Part shown: positions 11,882 to 22,900 of the stretch, one piece after another
Layout: every line of letters begins with the position of its first letter
Numbering within the stretch: the first letter of the stretch is position 1
Source: Anaeramoeba flamelloides
Lineage: Eukaryota > Metamonada > Anaeramoebidae
Length of the DNA: 64,000 nt
Assembly: GCA_027625915.1 (NCBI GenBank)
Contig: JANTQA010000023.1
Span: 3,100,001-3,164,000, forward strand
Direction of reading: 5' to 3'
Translations under genes and position numbers: made by a program
Notes under the pieces: generated by a model
The model's input: only the letters and a program-made list of their open reading frames with translations
Databases searched by the model: none
Told to the model about the DNA's origin: nothing

Positions 11882-12879
11882 TATTACCTTTGAGAAAAAA
11901 AAATAAATAAGAGTTTCTTGTTCATGAATAAATTTTGAATAAAACCAAGGCAAAATTCAAATCGGTTTTTTTTTTTTTTTGACATCGCTGTTGGTTCTAC
12001 CCAATTTATTTTCAAGTAAATTGATACAATTGGAGTTAACGATCTTGTGAATGAAAATAATTTGGATAGAACAAGGCACAATTAAAAATTCAATTTTGAA
12101 ACCCTTTCTTGGCAAATATTAAATTTGGTTAATTAAATGGTTTTTTACACAAATCTCATCTTGAGAAAAAAAATCTAAATTTTTAATTTTACAAGAACTT
12201 AGAATTCTCTTGGTTGAATAATTCAAGTGGTGATCAAGTCATTGAACATGATCACGATTGCTTTTTTGTACTGGTACTTGATATTTAAATGGGATATATT
12301 TTCATCTCGTTCTTGTTTTAATTCTTCTGAAGAAACTTTCATTTCGGATTTTGATATCACAAAAGTCTAACCAAAGTATTGTTGAAAACAAGAAACAAAG
12401 ATTCAAAATCACAACCTATTTCTTTGAAATTTAATAGTGATGTTAAAGAGGAAAATGAAGCGAAAATTTTGTCACTTTGTTATTCAAAGACTAGTATAGG
12501 AAAAACAAAAAAAAAGCAACACTTATGCTAAACGAAGAATTGTTTTCACTTTTTGGGTTATTGTACAGGACAAAATTGGCTATTGTTGTTTGGTGAACAT
12601 TTCACTTACACTAAAATCTAAAAAAAAAAAACATCCTAGTAATTTGAAAAAAGGGATCATTGGAAAAAAGAAACTGTAATTGACTAAAAAGTGAAACCCA
12701 CTTTTCGGTGACAAACTTCGACTTCATAAATTTGCCAAGTAAAAAGAAAAAAAAAATAAAGATCACAAAAGAAAAGAAAAGACAAGTGGAATTTTAGTGT
12801 ATTTTTGAAAAAGCCTTTAATTTGATACTTAATTTAAAAAAGTCTTGGGGTTATTTATTGAATAAACTCTGGAGACAGA
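11882..12879. other. Non-coding spacer downstream (3') of elongin C
   Basis: No convincing gene. The 65-codon minus-strand frame at 11884-12081 is not protein-like. The stretch about 12200-12740 is slightly less AT-rich than the surroundings and contains several CACTTT/AAAGTG motifs (12545, 12598, 12690); its role is unknown. Bases just below 12880 are probably the 3' untranslated region of the minus-strand gene. Confidence 0.35.
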
Positions 12880-13242
12880 TTATAATTCTAAAAAATTAGC
12901 AGCCATAAGCAATTCTAATGCAATTTCTGTTGGGATGTGGAATTGTGGTATTTCTTTATTTGAGTCTTGATGTTTTTTTTTATATTTCAGATATTCGACA
13001 ACATACTTTAAGACTTCGCCTCGGATATTTTTTAATTGGATAATTCCTGTTTGCTTTTCTCTAAATGAGCCGTGTCCTGTTAACATTGCTTTGAGGGTTC
13101 CAGAGAGAAGCACAAGATCCTTGGATAATTCAAATTTTTTTTCATCGTTGCTCACTAATGTGACAATTTCTTGGTCTTCTTTTTCTTTTTCTCTTTCTTC
13201 TTCTTTAACAATTTCAATTTCTTTTTCTTTTGTGATGCTCAT
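12880..13242 (-). CDS. ELOC: Elongin C (BTB/Skp1-fold ubiquitin ligase adaptor)
   Basis: 120-aa protein. Elongin C pairs with elongin B and bridges BC-box substrate receptors (VHL, SOCS-box proteins) to Cul2 or Cul5 ubiquitin ligases; it is also part of the elongin transcription-elongation complex. The Skp1/BTB fold covers about residues 26-120. Diagnostic stretches are LSGTLKAMLTGHGSF (46-60), matching human TSGTIKAMLSGPGQF, then a tyrosine-rich helix, EIPQFHIPTEIALELLMAANFLEL (split here as 97-108 and 109-120), which is the conserved C-terminus. Compared with the 112-aa human protein, the N-terminus has an extra acidic/basic KE-rich stretch (1-24), a pattern shared with other genes in this window. 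Single exon; the ATG chosen is the only one before the domain; stop TAA. The divergent DOCK gene starts 3.7 kb away. Confidence 0.93.
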   Translation of the reverse strand: MSITKEKEIEIVKEEEREKEKEDQEIVTLVSNDEKKFELSKDLVLLSGTLKAMLTGHGSFREKQTGIIQLKNIRGEVLKYVVEYLKYKKKHQDSNKEIPQFHIPTEIALELLMAANFLEL

Positions 13243-15027
13243 AGTCAGAAGGTAAACGGTTTTTTTGAAGGAAAATTAATAAAAAATAAATTATTTTAGA
13301 CTAACTTTTTGAAATATGATCTTTTCACAAGTATAACTTTGGTTTCCTTATGAATTAGTTCACATTTAAAATTACTAATTTTTAAATTCGTTTTTGCTTA
13401 AAAGACCTTTAAAAGAGTTGAAATTTTTTTGTTGTTTAAGTCAAGAAGTATTCGTTAAATAATAATTCAAAAAGATTACTTGTAGATTTCGAAAGTAAGT
13501 TTTTTCAGTACTATTTATTTTTCAAGGATGTAGAAGATTACTTTTATATTTAGAATCGTGTTTATTTCGTAAAAGAATGTTGAGTTGAGAGATATTGTTT
13601 AAAATTAATTTTTTTTTGAAATTTTTTTAAGGACTACGTTTGCAAGAAATTTCAAATTATTTTGTGTTTGTATCCTTGTTTGGTTGTTGGTGTTTCTCAT
13701 TAATATTTCTTCATTAAGATCAAAGAAGGAAAAAATTCCATATTTAAAAAGAAAATTTGACTTATTCGTAAAGTAAAATGAAAAAGAAGGTTGGGAAAAA
13801 ATAACTTTTAGAGAAAATTTCTTCAAAGCTGAAAGTAAAAAACATTGAGACATTGTTGAGAAATTTCGATTTTTTATTTTAAGACACAGGGGTTTAGTTA
13901 ATATGGTTTTAAATTTTTATCATAATAGATCAAAATAGAGAACAATGGTTAAACATTTTGGGTAGTTGTTTTTATTTTAGTAATGTATATATTTGCAAAA
14001 AGCTTGATAAATTCTTTTTTATAAAATATAATTCACCAAAATATCCATTTCTGAGACAAGAATGTTTATTTTTTCTTCTTTGAAAAAAAAAAATTTTGTA
14101 TTTTGAAAAAAAAACTGATTATTTTTTACAAATTTAATTTTCATTTAGATTTTTGGTTTCCAAAACTTACTCAAACCCTTTCCCATCCACACACCAATTT
14201 GTATTGAAACAATTAATTACAGTCAGTTCCACTTTTAAGACTCAAACTTTCAACGAAATTTAAGGTACAAAAAAAATCTCAAATTAAAGCACAAAATTCA
14301 GATTCTAGTAAAAATAATTTAATATTTTTATTGTATATATTTTCTGTGGTGCTTGTATCTTAAAGGTGGAAATGACTCTATAAATAATAAGATTGTTTTT
14401 TTAAAAAATTGAATTACCATCACCCAAAAATTGTCAATCTGAGTTTATTTTTATATATTTTCAAATTGGTAATAATGAAAAAACTATCTGTTTTTTAAAC
14501 TCAATTTTTATCACTTTTTGAACTAAAAACATATTTTTAGACTAAAAAAAGTCTTGACTCATAAGATATAATTTTATATCTTACGATTTTAGTGATTTTT
14601 TTTGAAATTAATTTGTTATTCTGATAAAAACAATTTCACTTATTCAAATTTGAAATTTTACCTGAAAAGCTTCTACAATCAAAAAATCCATTTGCTTCAT
14701 CTACTCTCTTATTGATTTTTCAAGGATGATAGATTTAGTACAAAAGGTGATATTATAGATGAATAAAAAGTGGATATTAAGTGGAGTAAGGGGTAACCAG
14801 TTATGATACATCAATTTAACAGTTTTTGTCGGGATATTTTTCATGTTTTTTTCATAATATAAGCTTTTTTAATTTGTCTGAAAAATCATTAACCTATTAT
14901 CTATTAATTTTGGTCAATGTTTCATTCAATTAAATACGATTTTTGAGCTTTAATATTACTTTTCAATGTATCGGAACCACACAATTAGGTTAAACCTTAA
15001 GAACCGTTTAACAAAATTTTGGCCAAG
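13243..15027. other. Non-coding region upstream of elongin C
   Basis: Would contain the elongin C promoter near 13243-13450, but I see no clear core element. Holds a short inverted-repeat transposon (14219-14379, listed). At about 13627 the sequence TTAAGGACTACGTTT matches the terminal repeat of the 15028-15549 element, so a relic of that family may start here. The 82-codon minus frame at 13605-13853 matches nothing I know. Confidence 0.35.
14219..14379. mobile_element. Small TIR element, family 4, internally deleted copy
   Basis: The left end CAGTCAGTTCCACTTTTAAG, preceded by TA, and the right end CTTAAAGGTGGAAATGACT are inverted copies. The left arm continues as in the 28005-28198 element (three spaced TTAAGGCACAAA-like units), but the centre is different and shorter, suggesting a deletion derivative of about 160 bp. 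Confidence 0.6.
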
Positions 15028-15549
15028 TTGAGGACTAGGTTCTTAAGCTTGAGGGGGTTGAGTAATTGTGTTATTTCACTTTTGCTTCTCAAAAAAAGTT
15101 TTCACAAAGAAGAAATAGGACAAAAAAAAAAAAAAATATTTTTTCTCATCTTTCCCTTTTCACGAAGACTATTTTTCTTTGTTAATCAACGAAAAGGAAA
15201 ATTGAAAATAACAAAAAAAATAATTGCAAAAATGGCTTTTGGGGATTTTCAAGTGCATTTCAAATTTGAGAACATTTCAAACTTATAAAAGCAAATTTAA
15301 AAAATATATAAAACAGCTCTAGAAAATAGTGTGAGTTCCGAAAATTGAAATGGAACTTCTAAAATATTAAAATCAAAATTTTAGCATGATCTAACAAGGT
15401 AAAAATTGTGAAGCAGGCAAAAAATGTGAAAATTTCACATTTTTTCTAAAAGAAATTCTCCTTGGATAAATATTACTTGGATTAAATAACTTATTCAAGG
15501 GTGATTTTATACATTATTTTATTGTTTTCAGCGAAAAACGTAGTCCTTA
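15028..15549 (+). mobile_element. TIR element, family 5, copy 1
   Basis: Bounded by TTGAGGACTAGGTTCTTAAG on the left and, reversed, TTAAGGACTACGTTTTTCG on the right. The whole 522 bp reappears in opposite orientation at 62634-63158, including the blocks ACAGCTCTAGAAAATAGTG and TTAGCATGATCTAACAAGG. Because the two copies share their boundaries, this is a discrete mobile unit. The 89-codon frame inside is composition-biased and is probably not a gene. Confidence 0.72.
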
Positions 15550-15584
15550 ACATCATCATGAAAAAATTTTTTCAAAAAAAAACT

Positions 15585-16490
15585 CTTAAACATTTGCTAC
15601 TTTTTAACTTTTTAATAACATCACTAAAAATAGAAACTATTGGTTAATAAAAGATCTTTGATCAAAAATTACTTTTCAAAGTATTTGACAATTTAAGTTG
15701 GAATATATAATTTTCCTTGTTCTACTAAGATTTTTTTCAAAATTCATAGTAAAAAATTTGAATAATTTTTTTTTTCATAGCTAAGAAGTTATAATGATAT
15801 ACTGTTAATTGAAAAATAAATGGAACAATATGTTCATTCAAGCTTCCAAAAACAAGTATAGCTATCAGAAATAGAAAAAATATCAAATTACTCAATTCTC
15901 TAAGGGAAACTTATAATATAAGCTGATTTTCAGAATTAAAGAAAATTGAAATTTAACTATGATCTGATAAAAAATTTTTGGAAAGATGAATGAAAATTTT
16001 ATTCACTTTTTTGGAAACAAAGAGTATTTTAAAATCATTTGAAATTTAATAAATAGGCTTCAAACGGTATAACTAATTATTTTTGAATAATTAAGAATTA
16101 TTTATTGATGTAAATTGAAAAAAATATTTTTTTTTATTTCAGAATAATTATCGTAAGCAATTTTTTTTCTCTATTTCTGTTTGTTTAGAAAAGTACAACA
16201 TTCTCAAAACTATTGATTTTTGTCTATCAAAGTAAATATCTCCAAGTTGAATTAAACAAAAATTCAATCCTTCGCTTTATTTAGAATTTTTTACCCGAAA
16301 AAATACCTTTTTTTCTAGACTAGAGACTTGTAAAAAAGGTGATTATATTAACAACAATAAATAATAATAGCCTCACGAATTCAAAGTTCTGGAATTTTGA
16401 TTATTTAGTGAATAGGATTTATTATTCAAGGTGAAAGGTTAATGGAAGCAGTAGTTTTGACTTTACTTTTTTTTCAATTTTATTTTTTCA
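15585..16490 (+). mobile_element. Dispersed repeat, family 2, copy 1
   Basis: Landmarks in order are the block around GGTTAATAAAAGATCTTTGATC (15640), an ATTCAATTTT-type middle, CTAGACTAGAGACTTGTAA (16315) and CAACAATAAATAATAATAGC with CCTCACGAATTC (16350-16385). The same order occurs at 47800-48890 and, reversed, at 30640-31500. No reading frame for a transposase or reverse transcriptase is seen. The class and exact ends are unknown. Confidence 0.55.
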
Positions 16491-16935
16491 TGCTTGGGAA
16501 AGAAGAACCAGACTTGTGAAAGTTTGTTAGAGCATTTTAATGTCTTTGGAGATTTTCGAGAAGACAAGAAAAGTAATTTATAATTAACTTTATTCAATTC
16601 ATCATTGGTCATCTGAGGAACTAAAATTGTTTGCAATGGGAGTAGACTTTTTTAGGTTTCGAGTTTGATAACATTACCTGATCACGAAACTCAAAGATCT
16701 TTGCTGGGAAATGCTTTTTTTTTATTTAATTTCGATTACACAAAAAGAGAAAAAAAGAAATTCACTTAGTTTGTTTTTTTTGAAAAAGGTACTTTTTAGA
16801 AATGAAGAACTGAACAAAAAAACTTCGACATTGTGGTGATTGTGAGGTTTTTTAATTTTTAAAAAGTTAAATAAACATTTTTAAATTTTAATTTTTTTTT
16901 TTCTTTTTTCTGAAATTTAAAAAAACCTTGAAGCA
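16491..16935. other. Upstream region of the DOCK gene
   Basis: Probable promoter and 5' untranslated region of the downstream DOCK gene. T-rich directly before the ATG (about 16880-16912). No recognisable motif apart from a TTCACTT at about 16762. Confidence 0.3.
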
Positions 16936-19900
16936 ATGAGTGAAACAAGCACAAAAAAAACAGAAGAAGTAACTGCAAGTGTTGGTTTGTATGATTCCAA
17001 CATACTTGAAAATTCCAACAAGGAATCCAGTTCTGTGCTCAACTTTGAAAAAAGACAAAAGAGCAAGGAGTATTCCAAATGCAAATACGGATCACATTTT
17101 TTGTCTTTTCCACAAGACGAAGTCTTTTTAGAAAGGATCAAGAGTAATTTATCACATTTCAAGACACAAATCGATGAGATTCAAGACGTTTCTGAAGCAA
17201 CCAAAAGGCAGATGTACAATTTGGTAAAAGATTTCACAATTTTAAAATTCAAATATCGGCAATACCAGGACATGGAAAAACAGAGAACAGTTTCACAAGA
17301 CAACACACAGAGGAAAAGCACAATGAGAAATTTGTTTGAAAAACTCGGATCAAACACTGTTCAGAACGATTTTACAAATTTTATGATAGCGACATCGAGC
17401 ATGCCAGGCGAAGCATTTAAAGGAACCTTAAGTATTTTGAAAAAGATCACAAAGATTCCTTTCTCGAAAAAATCAAAAGATAAAGATAAAGAAAAAGAAA
17501 AAGAGCAAGACAGCAAGAAAGAAAAATTAAAAAGAAAAGTGAAAGGGAAAGTGAAAGGGATCGTCAAAGGGAAAGGGAAAGGGAAAGGGAAAGAAAAAGA
17601 CAAGGTCAAAGACAAAAAAGAAAAAAAAGAAGAAAACAAAGAAGAAAAGTCTGATTTAAACGAGCAAAAAGTTCAAGAAGGTGTCAAAGAGTATTACAGC
17701 CCCCTCAATTTGTCGCACGTTGTTGAAGTTATGAAAAAAAAGACATTAAAAAAATTTAGTTTGAATGAACTAGATTCGCCTGTTCAAAATTCCAAAGGAA
17801 AGAAAAAGAATCGAAAAGACGAGAACGAACAGCCCTCAAACGAAAATTTTAATGAAGAGTACGAGTCATTTCTCAAGCATTTTAGTAATTCGATCATCGA
17901 GACCTTAGATCAAGAAACAAACGCTCTGTTTGAAACTTTAGAAAAGCCATTGCTAACATACCCAACACTCCGATCGTTTATTAAGCCGTCTCCAGACGTT
18001 CGAATTAAACCCAACAATTTAAATGATCCTCTGAAATTGAAATATAACTTCCAGCTAGTGCTCGGCAAAATTGAAAGCCATTTTATGTATGACGTTGAGC
18101 CCTGGTTTTTGTCCTTTTCGTTAATAGCACTTGACACACGGCAAACGATTTCAGACACTTTCAGTACCATTGTAGTCTGCCCCGAGATCAGGGAGGATTA
18201 TTCCAAATTATTTCAAAAGAAAATCTTTAATTTGATTGATAATTCGAATGGGATTTTTGATCTCCCAAAGGGGTTTTCAAAAAGGCCAATTATTTTGTTG
18301 TGCAGAATTGAAAAAATACTGCAAGGTGGATATAAAAAGATAATTAAACCCTATTCCAATCTATTAAAAAATAAAAAGTCCCAAAAGATCCCTAACTTTC
18401 AAAACATTAAATCAGTTGTGCAAAAATCCTTTAAAAAATATTCCATGCAAAATTACCAAGAAAATTTTTTGTCCAAGAGCACCCAACCATTTGGTTGGTC
18501 TTATCATTTACTTTGGAATCAAAACCAAGGGCTGAATAGTAAAAAACCACAAATGATCGAGTTCTCTGATTTATATACCTATAGTTCAAGTTACCAAGAC
18601 GACCGGGAACTCATGAAATTAATTTCCTCTCAAATAATGTCCAACAACAAATTATTTGAGGCCACTCAATCCCAATATCTTTTGCAAGAATTAATTGAAA
18701 AAAATAAAATAAAAAAACTACCGGGTTATTTTAAAGTACATATTAAATTAATAAAATCAAGCCAACACTTCCACATCTATTTAGATAAATCAAATAGGAT
18801 AATCAACAATTTAAAAAGGAGTTGGATTATCAAAAATAATTTATACCAATTGGTTGAAAAAAAAAAGATAGATGTCGATAATAAAATAGAAAATGTGAAG
18901 GAGAAGAGTGAAGGGAAGAAGAAGGAAAAGGAAAGGGGTAAAAGAAAGAACAAAGGAAAAGGCAAAGAAAAAGGAAAAAGAACAGGAAAGGGAAAAGGAA
19001 AAGGAAAAGGAAAAGGAAAAGGAAAAGAGAAAGGAAAAGAGAAAGGAAAAGAGAAAGGAAAAGAAGAAGATCAAAAAGGAGAGGGAAAAGAAGAAGATCA
19101 AAAAGAAAAAGGAACAGGAAAAGGAAAAGAAAAAGAAAAAGAGAAAGGAAAAGAAAAAGAAACCAAAGAAAAAGAAGAAAACAAAAATAAAACAAAAGCC
19201 AAAAAAATACACAAAACATCATTACAATATTTACAATTATTCCCAAATGAAATTAATAGTTTGGAATTAAATCAACCCTATCATTCATTATATTTAAATC
19301 TTAAACAAATCCAACTCCAAGGCAAAAAAACAATCATGATTGAAATTAAATATAAAAAAAATGATCGATTATTAAATGATCCAGGTGAAGAAGTATTTTA
19401 TAATAATTATTTCAATAAAAAATTTGAAAAGTCTGTCACATTTGTTACAGAATTAACAAGTCCAACAAGTATTAATGTGCAAATGAATAGAACATCAAAG
19501 ATGTGGAAAAAAATAAAATTAGCACCATTATATGATATTCAAGAAGAGGATCATTTTTTAGTGACAATTTATGAAATTAAGTTTGAAAAAAATATAATTA
19601 AAGACAAAATAAGAAAGAAAAAAGACAAAAATAAACACAATAATAAAAAGAACGCCGAAGGGAAAAAAATCATTGGCAACTGTGTTATCCCAATAATCAA
19701 CAATAAAGGTAAAATTAATAGAACACAATCAATCTCAATTCATGGACAATTCCCACAAAAAGATTATGTAAAAAATAAAAAAAGTCCCAAATCAATATTT
19801 GACTTGTCAAATTCGTCTTTACAATTTGAATTAATATTAAACAGTTCATTTATTTCAACAGATTCGTCAATTCGACAAATTTTCCAAGAGGTGAAACAGG

Positions 19901-22900
19901 AAAAAATAAATTTCCAAAAGGTTAATACTTTAATTAATGAGTGTGAAATTGAATCCTTAATTGCCTTTTCCCAAAATTTAATAAACCAATGTTTATCCTT
20001 ATTAAAAAAATCTGAAGAAAGCTTTATTATCTTAAGTGTTCTCGATAAAATTTCCAATAGAATTAAAAATCATGACGAAAAAAGTTATTTAAAGAACATC
20101 CAATATTTTATTGAATACAATTTCGATGATCCGGAAATTTATTCCTTTATACTAAATGGCTGGCAATCATTAATACAAAATACTAAAAATAATAAAAAAT
20201 TGGGTATCGGTATGTTGGAATGCACTTCATTTTTTTTTGATTTAATTATTAAATCAATGTCGTGTTATTTAGCGAAAAAAAATTTGATTTTGAAAAAACA
20301 AAATGAAAATAAGTCTAATATTAAAACCAATACGAAGAATAATAATGAACAGGGCAAGAGTAAGAGTAAGAGCGAGAGCAAGGAAAAGGACAAGGTAAAT
20401 GACAATGACAATGAAAATGACAATGACAAGGTAAAGGACAATGTAAAAGAAAATGAAAAGGACAAGGAAAAAGGAAACAACAGTAAAGATAAAGAGAATA
20501 ATAATACGAAAAATGACAATATTAATATTACTATTGTTAAAACAAAAAATTCAAAAAAAGCAAGTAAAAATATGAAAAGCAAAAGATCAAAAAGAAATAT
20601 TAAAGAAAATGAACAATTAGCACAACAAATTGAATTTAATTATAAAAAAAACAACAGAAAATTAAAAATGAAAAAGAAATTTATTGATCGATCTAATTGG
20701 TTTAATAAAAAGTTGAAAAAAAACCTAAAAGACTTAATTCAAAACATTGGCCAGGAAATATTATATATCAATGATTCAGAGAAGGCAGAAAAACTGAATC
20801 GCTCAATCGGTTATTTTTTAAAGGATTTATTATCAATCTATGACCGCGGACAAGTATTTTTAATGTGTGACAACTATATTCAAGTCTTAGAAGAAAAGGT
20901 CTCGAAGGTTTCAATTGAAAATAATTTATTTGGTATCGATGACTTTTCATCTCATTTTACTATTGAAAGCTCTTCTTTAACGACTTTATTGGCCACAGAT
21001 CAAGTTGATTTAAAGGAAATCGAGTTTCAATTTTTACAAATAATGTGCCAATACGAATTTTTTTATGAAATCAATAGCCCAATTTTCCACTCCTTGATCA
21101 ACATCCCGACAAATATTGCGCATTATCTTTATAACAAACATTATTTCACTAGTGTCGTTTTACGCTTCTTGTATAGGATTTTATCAGACAAAGACACTAG
21201 CGAAGAGCTCAAAAAAAAGGTTGTTAACTTTTTTAAAAATTTGTTGCAACAGCATTATCAATATGAAATAGCTGATTGCTTTGGGAAAAAATATTTATCA
21301 AAAATTTTAATGATCTATTTGCCTTATTTCTTTATATTGATACAATTACAAAATAATTGGAATTATTTTTCTTTAGAAATAAAAGAGCAATTAATGCTTT
21401 GCTTTCTTTATTTATTAGAAAAAATTGAAATACAATATTTTTATAATTGGTTTGAAGCTGAAATCTTTGATAATAAATTAAATTTTTTTTTGCTAATTCA
21501 AAAATGTTTGAATACTTTCATGTTTAGTGGATCAATTCAAGAGAGATTGAAAAATTATCTTATGATTTCCTTAAGAAAATATAATGAATACAATGAATTA
21601 AATTTCAAAATGGATGAAAAGGATAATCAAAATACGAAAAAAAAAGACGTCAAAAGGGATACGGGGGGTAAAAATAGTAAAGAAAAAAGCAAAGGAAGCG
21701 AAAGAAGTGAAAAAAGTCAAAGAAGTGAAAAAAGTGAAAGAAGTGAAAAAAGTGAAAAAAGTGAAAAAAGTGAAAAAAACGAAGAAAATGAAAAAAATGA
21801 AGAAAGAAAAGAAAATAAAGAAAACGAAGAAAACAAAGACAACGAAAAAATTAATAATAATGAGGAAAAAGAAGATGTTAAACAACTTGATTTGGAAAAA
21901 AATGACTTTCTTGGTCTTAAAGATACAAAAAAAGCGAATCTTAAAAAAAACATTACACAGGAACAAGAAATGGATGCAGAACGATGTATACAAGAATTTT
22001 CGAATTCAAATTATTGCTCTATAGTGACTTTAAATATTATATTTAATTTAATTAAAAAATATTCTTTATTATTCCTTGAACAAGAAAAATTATTAGATAT
22101 TCTTACCAACACTTTAATTCAAATTTTTAACAGATTACATAAAACGGGGGTAACTTTATTTTTATTTGAAATATGTAATTTATATGTGTTCAAATTTAAA
22201 GAACAATTATTTGAAGGTAAAAATGATTATTTGAATAAACTTTCCCAAGCAGTTTTTTTAAAAAGTATGACTGAAAAAAAAATCATTAGGAAAAAGGCAA
22301 ATAATCTTTTATATTTTTTACTTCGTGAGAGCTTTAAATATAATCCAAACGGTTTTGAAAAAACACAAGTTACTTTTATGGTTAGCTTTTCTGAATTGAT
22401 CAAGAAAAATGAAATTGGAAAGTATTCAAATAAAACAAAGACAACGTTGCTGACTTTAGAAAACTTTTCAAAGTTGGAAAAAAGTTTATTTAATAATAAG
22501 GAGCTTAAAACAGAAAACGATTCAGAAAACAAAGAACGGGACCAAGTAGACGAAGAAAACAAAGAACAGGGCCAAGTAGATGAAGAAAACAAAGGACAGA
22601 ACCAAGTAGACGAAGAAAACAAACAGTTGATAATGAAATTTAAATTTGAAATGAATGAATTTGTAAAAAATTTACAACATGCACTATCATGCTCAGAAGA
22701 AATTTATAAATTAAATAATGATTTCAACTTGACAAATCAATATTATTTAGAAATAGCAAATTATTATAAGAGGGTTCCAGAATTAAGAATCACATGGCTC
22801 GATAGTCTTTCTAACATCAATGCACAGAACGAGCATTACGCAGAATCGGCAATCGCATGCATCCACATTGCATCGATCATTGCACAGTATTTAAAAATCT

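Noticed and set aside
15019-15288. 89-codon plus-strand frame
   Set aside because: Almost entirely inside the family 5 repeat and not preserved as a frame in the second copy at 62634-63158.
18777-19270. Several long open frames on the minus strand (F/L/S-rich) and in another plus frame (K/E/R-rich) over the DOCK gene
   Set aside because: They are mirror or shifted readings of the purine-rich K/G/E tract; the DOCK frame is continuous and carries recognisable domains on both sides.
21598-22024. Open frames of 130-136 codons on both strands
   Set aside because: Shadows of the fourth charged tract of DOCK; composition only, no family resemblance.
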